From: Microthyrium microscopicum
Taxonomy: Eukaryota; Ascomycota; Dothideomycetes; Microthyriales; Microthyriaceae
Assembly: GCA_010405405.1 (NCBI GenBank)
Contig: MU004235.1
Coordinates: 1,688,538 to 1,752,537, forward strand
Direction of reading: 5' to 3'
DNA: 64,000 bases
This document shows, one piece after another, positions 24,666 to 34,781 of this stretch. The notes beneath the pieces are model-generated. The model saw only the letters and a list, made by a program, of their open reading frames with translations. It made no database searches and was not told the DNA's origin. Both the position numbers and the translations under genes were made by a program. How positions within the stretch are numbered: the first letter of the stretch is position 1; each line of letters starts with the position of its first letter.

Positions 24666-26214
24666 ATTTGTTTTTTGGTCTATAACATTTATTTTTTGGG
24701 TGCTTATGCAATACATATGGGCTGAAACTCGAGAGAGCGTTGTTGAGAAGAGTAGTTTGTGGTGGTGGGGAATAAAGGCTTCTTTGTTTTTTGGGATTTG
24801 GGTGGATATAATGCTGTTCAATAGGCAGATGGTGTCGCAGATAGAGTAGAGAACACACGATCAAGCGAAGGAAAGGACCCTCCAGTTGGAAAAGTTTATG
24901 TTAAGTTAATGATCAGATGGGATATATTGGACCGCACTTCCTCGGCATTTCCCAGCATCCAGGTTCGATTTGGTTGCGCAATAGATGGGGAATGATTTTA
25001 GGTAAGGCGTTCTCATGGTAATCAAAATTGGGTCCCGGTTGGTTACTGGGGTTTATATACTTTGTTAGGTACTGGTATATCTGGCTGGAAGATAATGTAT
25101 TAGCGGGAAGCGTTTGACGCATCTTTTGATCTCTTCTTGAGTTTAGAGTAAGTTGAGACAGAAATCGTCCATTGACATTGCTCAATATGGGACAGGATGT
25201 AGTGACTTCATCAGTTATTTCGTCAGGTGGAACAAAGCATAATGATTTCATATCTTGAGCCCAGATGTTTCGGTTGTGCAAATCATTTTGGTATACGCCA
25301 CACTCTGGTTGGGGGTAGTCTAACCCCAGACTGGAGCAAGTTGAGACGAATTGGTGTTTCATGGGACAAGTTTAGAAACAGTGGATCCTTTTGCTTTTCT
25401 AGTTCACAAGTTCACAACGATGGCAGCAAAAAATGGTGTGCAGATTGTTTGGAAGTGTAAGAGTGGATGAGAACAACCCAAGGGGGAAAGGTAAACGAGG
25501 GTGCAGCGTGGTAAAAGATGGTACGTGCAAAGGCTCACGGACCAAGGGCGTCATCTAGAAGGATTATCGAAGGTCCGAGGAACATTCTAAAGAGTCTAAA
25601 GAGTCTAAAGCGACAGGTTTTGTTTAATTTGACAGCGGCCACGATTTGACTCGACGAGTGGGCGTACAGTAGCGCGCAGACGAGCAGCCAAGACTCAAGA
25701 GGGAGATTTGAACTCGACTTTCTGTCCAGGACTCCAGTGTCAGGAGGGGCATTTCAATGTCAGTACTATAGGGGTCGATAGAGTATAACTTATATTGCAT
25801 GTTGATGAGAAAAGATGGGATGGAGCATTGGAGATGGATTTGGATCTTGTTAACCTGTTACTGATCTCTCCTTGAGTCCTTCAAGATCCCATAGAGTACT
25901 ATCTTCTGGCATTATTGGGATCCTCATTGAATTTTGCTAGACCGATGGTCCCGCTTTATCCATTATTCCCACGATTCCTGCTGTGACACCCTTGAATCCT
26001 CGTGTTAACCAACAATTGTTGACGAATTGCCCCATCCCCCCCGAGCGGCTCTTTTACTTGTGAGACTGTTTCCGGAAAGGAGGGTAGTGTCCGTAGAGCA
26101 GACCTTGTTAAGCCTGGATTGTTTTAACCACTGGCACTGGCACTGGCAATGGATAAAAGGTGAAAAAGACGACGGACATTTCCAGCAGCCAATTTACTGC
26201 AGCACTGAGCCGAG

Positions 26215-26247
26215 GACTGACGACTGACGACTGACGACTGACGACTC
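26215..26247. repeat. 7 bp tandem repeat (GACTGAC)x4
   Basis: Four perfect copies of GACTGAC, then GACTC, lie in the presumed promoter about 0.8 kb before the F-box gene start. Confidence 0.85.
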
Positions 26248-27034
26248 ATCTTCTCAACTACACTTGTACTCTCAACATCAAGATTTCTCTCTCCCTTTAC
26301 AAAGCACCACCACCACCACATTATACCAGGTACCATACATTCGCGCCCGCTCTGCCACAGACCTGCTCTATCTGCTGCCAACGCTCTCCATTACCCATCA
26401 TGTCTATTACCTGAATAACGCGCTTCCTTCTCCTCTACCGTATCCTCCCTGTCTCCATATCCCTCTCCGATTATCTCCTCAAATATACCCAGACACCCAG
26501 AAGCCTTCCCTGTCATTCATGCCCTAGCCAGACCAAGGACCCGCGACCCGTCAGACCCTCGCCAACGCCCTGAGTGGTAGACTGCTGCTTTGCCCGCCAG
26601 GTCCAGTCCTCCCTCAATATACTGCACGCGTTCCTCTCGGATCGCCCAGATCACCTCCCTCCTTGTTCCACTTGGCTTCTGAAATCACCCTCTATCCTCG
26701 TCCAGACATGCCCGCCCTGTGAAGAGCTGCTTGCAACCGCTCTTCCGTCTATTCTGCACCTTGCCGATGCGAAGCTGTCATCCCGCTCTACTCCCAACAA
26801 CTTGCCTGCAGCTAGCTCGGTACCTACCAAACAACATTGAGAACAACTATACATGCCAAAAAGACTGCTTGGTTCAGCTTTGACTCTAATATATTAACAT
26901 CTTGCCACCTGGACTTGGCCCTACCTTAGACACGTTTGCCCAAGATTCGAAAATATTTCACTTTCGCTTGCTTGTCTCGTGCCCCTCTAAGAACACCAAG
27001 AGATTGACCCGCGCCTGGTCAAGTCGCATTTACA

Positions 27035-30000
27035 ATGAGGCGCATTCGAGCTGGATCTGGAGGCACACTTCATGCCAATCGAGGAAATGCCGCTGATCCA
27101 TTGTCACTTATTCGATCATTCGATTCCGAAAATATTCCAACTCGACCAGTACGACCCTCTCCACTATCTGCCTCGACGTTCCATGGCTTACCGCTTGATC
27201 TACTCGACCGATTACGTTCCTTTCCTCTCTTTATATCCGCACCAGACAGCTTTCTCGCCGCCATCGGTTCACATTTGCGACCACAATTACATAATACGCA
27301 TGACTACGTCTTGACGGAAGGTGATGATGCAAAGGCCATGTATTGGCTAGTAAGAGGCTCCTTGATTGTCACGAGTAGGGATGGGGAGAGCACATATGCC
27401 GAACTCAAGCCTGGTGCTTTCTTTGGCGAAATTGGCATATTAATGGACATACCGAGGACTGCAACTGTCGTGGCCAAACTCAAATCTCTCGTGGTTAGAC
27501 TCAACAAGGAGGACCTGCAACAGGTTCTGCCAAATTACCCAGAAGTCGAGTCAACAATTCGGGATGAGGCGTTGGAGAGACTGAGTATTTTGGAACGGAA
27601 AAAGAAGGAACTCAATCTATCCAAAGGACTTCCAGCTTCGGCTCCTTTCAGAAAAGGCAAACGTCCACGTAGTATGGATGGTGAAGTTGTCATGGCAGAA
27701 GCTGGTATGCTTAAGCATGGTGAAATTGTGGTCAGCAGCAAAAAGAGAAAATCTCCAAGTCCAAGTACAACCGATTCATTGGCATCGAGTGCCTTGGGAA
27801 GTGGATCAGTCAATGTTCGACAAACTCTACGGGAACTACCTCTATTTGCAACTTTACCACCGGAGATTCTTCACTTCATCGGATTGAATGCACAACCACG
27901 GTCATACAAGCCCTTTGAGGACATAATCAAACAGGGTTCTACTGGTCGAGATGTGTTCTTTATCGTCCGAGGCGAAGTGGAGGTTGTGAGTGAAAAACTT
28001 CCACAGACACCAGTAGATCGTCCAGCCTCCAATGGTATGCCGGTTTTGCTACTGCCACCAGAGCCTCCACAAGAACCCGTCATCAAGGCAAGATTACGTC
28101 CTGGGCAATACTTCGGAGAAGTCACGAGTTTGTCGTTGGCACCAAGAAGAACAGCAACTGTCCGCTCGATATCTTCCGTCGAGGCTTTGATGATCAGTGG
28201 TGATGTTCTAGATGAACTTTGGATGAAATGTACTCCGGATCTACGACGCCAGGTTGAAAGAACAGCAAGAGACAGACTTCGATCTGCCAATGACGGAGAC
28301 GTTCAAATGACAGATGCTGATAGTACACCGGCTATCGGTGCACTCGAAATTGATGATGCTCGACCTCTTTCTCCAACAACAAAAGGAATGTTTTCATTAT
28401 CGGAAACTCTAAGAGCCGATGAACCCCCTGCCGTTGGTGTAGTAGATCCCGACCCGTACCTGAACGTTGATCTAGAAAATTTCCGATCAAGATCTCGACG
28501 GGGATCTTTGGCTCCACCATCACCATCAACGTCTACACCACCCAATGAACCTGCTCAGCCTGGTGATTCACCAAGCAAGCATTCACTATTCAATGGACAC
28601 AATATTCTCTCCCAAATCAAGTTCAAAATTGATCCCGTCTCTCCTCGCAAGGTATTGGCAAACAAAAGAGCCAGGCTGCTCCGTCAAATGCAAATGCGAC
28701 AAGAGAAACAAACTATACCCGATAATGTTTTGGTCAACGTATTCAAATATTTGGATGTTTATGACCTCATGAAGCTACGACTCGTTTCAACGCATTGGAT
28801 GAAAATAATCTCTACATCTCCTGATATACTACACCATCTCGATCTTACACCATATAATAGGTTCATCAACGACCACACTCTACAGAATGTCGTATGTCCA
28901 TTCATTGGCACACGCCCCAAATTTGTTGATATTAGCAATTGTTTCCATCTTACCGACGAAGGCTTTGCTACACTCGCTGCCACTTGTGCTGCCACCGTCA
29001 AGGTCTGGCGCATGAAGAGCGTCTGGGACATTACTGGCCAAGCCGTCCTCGAAATGGCGAACAAAGCCAAGGAACTCGAAGAAATCGATCTCTCCAACTG
29101 CCGAAAAGTTAGCGACAATCTCCTCGCGCGTGTCGTTGGCTGGGTCGTGCCTGCTCTCGATCCTGTGGAGCAAGTGGTTCAGCAACAGCGCCAGCAACAA
29201 CAACTCAATCGCCGCAACGGCAAACTCTCAAAGCTCACCTCCCCACCGCCATCCCTCCCACAACCTGGCACAGTAGTCGGCTGTCCGAATCTTAAACGCA
29301 TGACACTCTCCTATTGCAAACACATCACTGACCGTTCCATGGCCCACATTGCCACTCACGCCGCCTCCCGTATCGAAGAATTGAACCTTACGCGTTGCAC
29401 TACCATCACGGACGAAGGTTTCCACTTCTGGTCTGCTTGGGCCTTTCCACGTCTTACGAGGTTGTGTCTCGCGGATTGCACCTATCTCACTGATAACGCC
29501 ATCATCTGGCTCACTCACGCCGCCCGCGCCCTCACCTGGCTCGATCTTGTAAGTATCTCCCCGCAAACCTCATCCCCAATGCGGGCTGCTAATAAGTTCT
29601 ACCAGTCATTCTGCTGCGCTCTGTCCGACATCGCCACCGAAGTCCTCGCCCTTGGCTGCCCCTCCCTCCGCCATCTCAACCTCGCCTTCTGTGGGTCTGC
29701 GGTCTCTGATGCCTCACTCCGCGTAATTTCCCGTCACTTACTTGAACTTCGCGAACTGTCCGTACGTGGTTGTGTAAGAGTGACTGGGGTAGGTGTGGAA
29801 AGTGTAGTCGAAGGCTGTGAGAAGCTTGATGCGTTCGATGTTAGTCAGTGCCGCAACCTCATGCCGTGGATTGAGGGTGGTGGACGCGAGAAGGTCTGGG
29901 AGGGTGGGAGAAGTGTAAGGTTCTGCGTATGGGCGGGCGAGCCAGGTGGATGGGGGAGTGCAAGACCTGCTGGCGAGGAAGTTGGATGTGCGGATGGTGG

Positions 30001-30049
30001 AGAGAATGGAGTTGTTGACGGGGGGAAGATGGTGCTTGTTGAGGGATAA
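27035..30049 (+). CDS. Double cyclic-nucleotide-binding domain, F-box and LRR protein
   Basis: The open frame is 1,004 codons. A likely 57 bp intron (29549-29605, GTAAGT donor, GCTAAT branch, CAG acceptor) would reduce it to 985. Domains in order: cyclic-nucleotide-binding domain 1 (about 64-180) with phosphate-cassette FFGEIGILMDIPRTATV at 129-145; a basic linker with KRKRPR-like stretches; domain 2 (about 265-415) with FGEVTSLSLAPRR at 360-372; a Ser/Pro linker; an F-box (about 561-603, starting IPDNVLVNVFKYLDVYDL); then leucine-rich repeats of the AMN1/FBXL cysteine-containing type to the end. Both cassettes keep the Glu and Arg that bind ribose and phosphate in PKA regulatory subunits. 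F-box/LRR proteins choose substrates for SCF ubiquitin ligases; combined with cNMP domains this suggests nucleotide-controlled ubiquitination, which is inference. The last 60 or so residues are G-rich and may be poorly conserved. Confidence 0.88.
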   Translation: MRRIRAGSGGTLHANRGNAADPLSLIRSFDSENIPTRPVRPSPLSASTFHGLPLDLLDRLRSFPLFISAPDSFLAAIGSHLRPQLHNTHDYVLTEGDDAKAMYWLVRGSLIVTSRDGESTYAELKPGAFFGEIGILMDIPRTATVVAKLKSLVVRLNKEDLQQVLPNYPEVESTIRDEALERLSILERKKKELNLSKGLPASAPFRKGKRPRSMDGEVVMAEAGMLKHGEIVVSSKKRKSPSPSTTDSLASSALGSGSVNVRQTLRELPLFATLPPEILHFIGLNAQPRSYKPFEDIIKQGSTGRDVFFIVRGEVEVVSEKLPQTPVDRPASNGMPVLLLPPEPPQEPVIKARLRPGQYFGEVTSLSLAPRRTATVRSISSVEALMISGDVLDELWMKCTPDLRRQVERTARDRLRSANDGDVQMTDADSTPAIGALEIDDARPLSPTTKGMFSLSETLRADEPPAVGVVDPDPYLNVDLENFRSRSRRGSLAPPSPSTSTPPNEPAQPGDSPSKHSLFNGHNILSQIKFKIDPVSPRKVLANKRARLLRQMQMRQEKQTIPDNVLVNVFKYLDVYDLMKLRLVSTHWMKIISTSPDILHHLDLTPYNRFINDHTLQNVVCPFIGTRPKFVDISNCFHLTDEGFATLAATCAATVKVWRMKSVWDITGQAVLEMANKAKELEEIDLSNCRKVSDNLLARVVGWVVPALDPVEQVVQQQRQQQQLNRRNGKLSKLTSPPPSLPQPGTVVGCPNLKRMTLSYCKHITDRSMAHIATHAASRIEELNLTRCTTITDEGFHFWSAWAFPRLTRLCLADCTYLTDNAIIWLTHAARALTWLDLVSISPQTSSPMRAANKFYQSFCCALSDIATEVLALGCPSLRHLNLAFCGSAVSDASLRVISRHLLELRELSVRGCVRVTGVGVESVVEGCEKLDAFDVSQCRNLMPWIEGGGREKVWEGGRSVRFCVWAGEPGGWGSARPAGEEVGCADGGENGVVDGGKMVLVEG

Positions 30050-30340
30050 AGATGAGCGTATACTCTGTAATGGAGCGGAGGATGAGAAGATGGGGTTGAT
30101 GTTTTGAATGAAGTGATGGTGCTGATGCTGTATGGAAACGATCTATTGGCTATGTAATGCATCGTGGGCATGTCGACATCTTGATGTATGTTTGAGTCGT
30201 GTTTTCTTTGTGCAAGATACCACTGCATGTTGAAAGCGACGAGTAGGGTTTACTCATGTACTGTATACAATCTATTCCATCTTGTATAATTCGGTACTTT
30301 GAATCTTTTGTCTAGCAAGTTCATTTACACGCGAAGTCAT

Positions 30341-30565
30341 AATGTGGTTGCGCCGAGGACCCTCTCTCCATGATCCTTCTTAATACTTTCAGCTGAGTTG
30401 AGCCAGTCAGCAACTTATGCTGACACAACGTATGGAACCTAAGGAGAACTAGCATCATTATTGTCCTATGTAGATCTATGGCCATTGTATACCTATCATA
30501 GGCTGACGAGCGCAGAATTCTCAGAAAAGCAGTAGGAAGGAGAGAGTCCTCGGCGCAACCACATT
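30341..30565. mobile_element. MITE-like element, 27 bp terminal inverted repeats
   Basis: The left arm starts AATGTGGTTGCGCCGAGGAC and the right end is its reverse complement, with one mismatch over 27 bp. The 225 bp body shows no coding frame. No clear target duplication is visible, so the exact ends may be off by a few bases. Confidence 0.7.
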
Positions 30566-30727
30566 CTAACTCTGGGTGTAGATGTTTGCCATCTGTGGTG
30601 GTGAATCAACCTGGAGTTATGCTGGCTGCACTGCAATAGAGTGATCAAACGCGACTTTCTGATGGTTTGTCATGCGTAGATCTGGAGTTGAGCACATGAA
30701 TTGCCACAGCAGTGTGTCTGTCGGGTA

Positions 30728-30946
30728 CACTGGTTTGCGAAATGTGGTGAACTCTGACCCCCTCCCTAATAGGCTTATTCTTGCAGAATACAACCAATCA
30801 TATCAAGAACAGCTCATTACTTTGTGGTAAAGGCTCTGGCCTAGGTCTCAATGTTTAGATTCCGTCCCTCTATACAAAGCCAAAATCCACATGTTTAGAG
30901 ACACTAGGGGGGAGGGTTAGAGTTCACCACATTTCGCAAACCAGTG
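30728..30946. mobile_element. MITE-like element with TA target duplication (Tc1/mariner type)
   Basis: The arms are about 43 bp with a few mismatches, starting CACTGGTTTGCGAAATGTGG on the left and mirrored on the right. TA flanks both ends (30726-30727 and 30947-30948). Length 219 bp, no coding capacity. The terminal CACT...TTGCGAAA resembles the ends of the large transposon at 10815-22087, hinting at a related transposase; that link is inference. Confidence 0.82.
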
Positions 30947-31642
30947 TAAGGCTCAGATCAAGTCAAAGTAACAATACTGGACAGCCACCTTGCATGATTG
31001 GAGATTCATTAGCATGCATACAGCTTGAATATGTTCTTAAATGATTCTTCAGAGGTTCCAACGGCATGAGAGCCGTTAACAAGAAGACGCTGGATTCTGA
31101 CCAAATCCTGCCTGCATTTGGCTGAACAAATGTTTCCGAGCGACGTTCACACGTAAACATGGAAGCATGGGAGCTCGGAAGAAGTGCGTTCGATGGCAGC
31201 ACTGACGCTCCTACTCTGACTCTGAAAAACCATTGCTAAAACTGAATTCTTATGTACACTGGAGTCTGGAGGTTGTATTCAGCCAGCCAATCAATGCAGG
31301 TCAAAGTTCAAAACACGCCGAGCGGATGACTGACTCTCTATGGCGTTGAGGGGATGTCAAGCAAGACTTTACATCTCACGCAACAACTAAATTGCGAGCC
31401 GAAAGCGGTGAATATGACAAGGATTTCAAGGCTGGGTTTTGCAGCTGGTTTTTTGACAAGAAGAATATGACATCTCAAATCGCGTGCCCCGTTCTGTTCT
31501 GTTCTGTAAAGCAAGAGCTAGGGGTGCGACCGACATAGCAGCGCGCAAATACCATTGGTTGCTGGTCATGAGGCAGTGCCAAGTTCACCTCGACCTGTCG
31601 ACAGTCTGGGCTAGGAACTGTTCATAGTTTTTCTTTGTCAAC

Positions 31643-32004
31643 TTAAAACGCTTTGAAGCTGTTGTAAAGTATAATTGCTCTTGAAAGTTCGTTTGAGGCT
31701 CTGGGAACAATACCCATTGGATTCCGTGCATCCACCGATTCATAAAGCTTGTCAACATTTTGCCTGAATGAAATTTCCAAAGCTTTGAGGATAGCTTCTA
31801 TTGTTCTCGGAATCACTGATGTTGCCTTCCGTCTACTTGTGAGGACGTAAAATTGCTCCATACACTACATAATTTGTTGATTAGCTCCAAGACGTAGCTG
31901 CGTATGCAGGTCGAAATCGCGAAGTTTACCTCTAGCGTGTTCAGTTTGGTTGGCCTTTGACTGTCCGGCAGCTCATTGGGAGTGCCATTTGTGCCAAGCC
32001 TCAA
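31643..32004 (-). CDS. Weak candidate: small two-exon hypothetical gene or remnant
   Basis: On the minus strand an open stretch up to a GTAAAC donor (about 31930) can be joined in frame, past a TATGTAG acceptor (about 31866), to a frame ending TAA at 31643. That gives about 97 codons including PRTIEAILKALEISFRQNV. The upstream part has no ATG in frame after its nearest stop, so any real gene must start further upstream or be a fragment. No family is recognised. It may well be chance. Confidence 0.2.
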
Positions 32005-32337
32005 AGAGCACTAGCAATCGCAGAGAGGTACCGAAAAAACTTGTTCATCTGTTCCTCAAGTACACACTCTGTAAGTTTTGGAAGCCCGTAGGCATTTTTG
32101 GGTTAGGCCCTTAGTCGTTGAGACCAAAGAATGCTCAAAGAGTCTCGCGCAATCGTTGCTCATGTTCATTACTGATGCTTTTGAGGAGTTTTTCTCTTCC
32201 AACATCTCAAAGTTAGTGACAATTCACGCGCTCGCTAGAAAGGTACCTACAGACATCCGGAGGCATACAACAAGTACTTGGCCTCGTCCATTCGAAATCG
32301 TACAACTTAGGCTCAGTCGTTCTGAAACTGTATGTTA

Positions 32338-32574
32338 CACCAGATGTAGAATGTGCTTGCGTTTTTGACACCACCTCATACATCGATCGAATTTACATAT
32401 ATCGACCATTCATAGCTGGTTAAGCGTGGAGATTTGAAAAGTTGGGGCCCAAGATAGAGCTTTAACGTACCAAAGTAGATGCTATTCTTTTATGATTAGT
32501 TAATTTGTTATTCAAAGTACTAAGAAACATATAGCGGAGGTGTCAAAAACGCAAGGACATTCCACATATGGGTG
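32338..32574. mobile_element. MITE-like element with TA target duplication
   Basis: The inverted arms are about 40 bp with one small indel and share TTGCGTTTTTGACACC. They start CACC and are flanked by TA (32336-32337 and 32575-32576). Length 237 bp, no coding frame. It is a different sequence family from the 30728 element but has the same type of target site. Confidence 0.78.
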
Positions 32575-33440
32575 TACACGATCTTGACATTATAACAGCA
32601 GATTCAAAAAAAATGCTTCCCATCAAGTTTGAATATTCTCATTGAGCGTGATATTCCCCATCAGGTTTGACATTAACCATCGAGTGCTACATTGCTCAGC
32701 GATGCTGATATCTCTTGTCATGCGCCATATCTCCCATCAAGTGCGATACTACGCAGTGAATACGAATGATCCCGGTCAATTTTCATATTTGTTGATCGAA
32801 AATACTAGTGTCACCTATCGCTATGTGGCATACCACTCTTTAGCACCTACACCCATTTGTGAAAGGCGATTTTCACCAACCCTCCCCGCTATATGAGAAC
32901 TTATACAGATCTCTACTTTTTATAGGCTTAGTAGTGTATTCGAAATTTGATATTATCGATTTAGCGTCCTAGATAACTACATTGACTTGCTATTGGGGTG
33001 TTTCCTAAGTTAACACGGTGATTTTATAGAAACCATCGTACAGGGAGGTGTCTGGGTGCTTTGGAGCTCATCATTTTTCGCAAACCGGTGTAATAAGGTC
33101 ATTTATATTCGTTGAGGATCAAAGCAGCGTAATCGCACCGTACTTTCACGGGGCAAAGGATTTGGGATTGCTGGAAGATTGTTCGTGTGTGATGAGGTTC
33201 CCTTCAGTGCTCTTTACAAGTCAAGTTTCAACTCTGCAATTCTCGGTGTGTAAGGAAACCACTGCATGGCGAATCAAACGAAATAAATGGCGTACTCTCA
33301 TCAACTTCGATGGCCCAAAAGGCTACGTCCTGTTATCGAGTGCTTTATTTGCCATAAAGTGCGTTCGGATTAGAAACATTTAGTAGATACGATAAGGTGC
33401 GACTCGACTCAGACACGATGAATACAAATTTGGAATGTTC

Positions 33441-33541
33441 TGGTCGTTCCTTCTGTACTCAAAGCAGGGTCGCTCCTTCTACATTCAGAGCAGGGTCGCT
33501 CCTTCTACATTCGGAACAGGTCGCTCCTTCCGCCCTCAGAA
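33441..33541. repeat. 26 bp tandem repeat, about 4 units
   Basis: Units carry GGTCGCTCCTTCTACATTC with small changes. The block lies about 500 bp before the start codon of the gene at 34040. Confidence 0.85.
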
Positions 33542-33558
33542 TAATGTCATGCCGTTGG

Positions 33559-33905
33559 GAAACTCGACTTGAACACTCAGCGCTCTGTCCAGCAACTCAG
33601 TCTTGCAATTCTCACGGTGTGATGAAACTCGACTTCAAATGTTGAACACTCAGCGCTCTGTCCACCAACTCAGTCTTGCAATTCTCACGGTGTGATGAAA
33701 CTCGACTTCAAATGTTGAACACTCAGCGCTCTGTCCGCCAACTCAATCTTGCAATTCTCACTGTGTGATGAAACTCGACTTGAACACTCAGCGCTCTGTC
33801 TGCCAACTCAATCTGGCATTTCTCACTGTGAGGAAACTCGACTTGAACACTCAGCGCTCTGTTTGCCAACTTAGTCTTATAATCCTCACTCTGTGAGGAA
33901 AATCG
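33559..33905. repeat. Minisatellite, 65-78 bp unit, about 5 copies
   Basis: Each unit carries AACACTCAGCGCTCTGT, then a CAACTCA(A/G)TCTTGCAAT-like middle and a GAAACTCGACTT end. Units vary by a short AAATGTTG insertion and by single bases. The array ends about 135 bp before the start codon at 34040, so it occupies that gene's proximal promoter. Confidence 0.88.
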
Positions 33906-34039
33906 ATCATTCACTTTCTCCTTATAGCCTAATTTGGCAATCCATTTCCAATCCGACATATCTTGCCACTAACCCCTCCTCTCCCTTCAACCTCAATCTC
34001 GTACAACAACAACAACAACCTCGTACACAGCACATCACG

Positions 34040-34781
34040 ATGTCCGACTCCAATCTTGCTGAAGAAGTCGAAGAACATAACGGAGATAGTGCCTCTCCAT
34101 CTCATTCGGAGGAGCGAAAGAAAAGTTCCAGTCCTGCCAAAGAGCTCGAACAGCTCGAACAGCTTAACAGAGGTCCGGCCTTCAGACGATGGGTGAAGGT
34201 GACTCTCGAAACGGTCAAAATCCTGCTTTGGTCCGAAGCATCGAAAGCCTCGACAGCATCGAGTGTCCCGGTCCTTGAGTACGACTTTGCGAAGGATAAA
34301 GATGAGGATCCTAAAGATGATGATTCAAAAGATGAGCATTCTAAAGATGAGCATTCTAACGGCGAGGCTACCGAGGAAGCCAATGCTGAAAATGGGGAAA
34401 TGCTAGGAAATTTCACACCTGCGACCAAACGAAAGTGTGAATCCAAACAGGCATCAAAGGAGAAGAAAGCAAAGGTTGAAATCACTCCCGCGGTTGAGTC
34501 TGATATCGGCGTCAATCACGTCCATGTTCCTTCAACCCAGTCGCCTGTTCCGAGTTCAGGCGTTCCGAGTTCAGGCGTTCCGAGTTCAGACGTTCCGAGT
34601 TCAGATGTTGCATCTACTGCCATCGCACAACCATCGTCCTCTAAGCGCAAGGGCGGCATCCCAGGGTGTAAGCATTATCACGCTCGCAATATTATATTAT
34701 ACTAATCCTGATGTAGGGCCCGAATTTATTGCAAAGAGGCCCGCTTCAGGGTCTGAAACATCTGACGACGAATGGTATTAG
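34040..34781 (+). CDS. Hypothetical acidic/basic low-complexity protein, probably nuclear
   Basis: Two exons (34040-34667, 34717-34781; intron of 49 bp with an ACTAATC branch site) encode 230 residues. I do not recognise a family. The protein has an acidic start, a short ordered-looking patch GPAFRRWVKVTLETVKILLW (about residues 47-66), an acidic repeat (DSKDEHSKDEHSNGE), a lysine-rich stretch KRKCESKQASKEKKAK that could be a nuclear signal, and four to five copies of VPSSG/VPSSD. Its end is acidic-aromatic (SDDEWY). The MSDSNL start was chosen over an upstream in-frame ATG at 33893 because the latter would place the promoter minisatellite and a CAA-rich leader in protein. Internal repeats suggest a fast-evolving, lineage-restricted gene. 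Confidence 0.65.
34549..34612. repeat. 15 bp in-frame coding tandem repeat
   Basis: The unit GTTCCGAGTTCAGGC occurs about four times, coding the VPSSG/VPSSD pentapeptide array. Its length of 15 bp keeps the frame when copy number changes. Confidence 0.9.

Larger units (their letters stand above)
24017..27034. other. Intergenic; possible tRNA-like sequence and long 5' flank of the F-box gene
   Basis: I find no supported protein gene here. One minus-strand frame of about 149 codons (24913-25362) is isolated and lacks any motif. A tRNA-like sequence lies at 24598-24665. From about 26.2 kb the plus strand is C/T-rich and looks like promoter and leader for the F-box gene at 27035. Confidence 0.5.
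30050..34039. other. Repeat-rich intergenic region with MITEs and minisatellites
   Basis: Four kilobases without a firmly supported gene. It holds three inverted-repeat elements (30341-30565, 30728-30946, 32338-32574), a lone transposon-end-like sequence near 33.07-33.09 kb, and two tandem-repeat blocks before the gene at 34040. A weak two-exon candidate lies on the minus strand at 31643-32004. Confidence 0.6.

Noticed and set aside
24913-25362. Minus-strand frame of 149 codons
   Set aside because: Isolated, with no recognised family and no conserved block; chance cannot be excluded.
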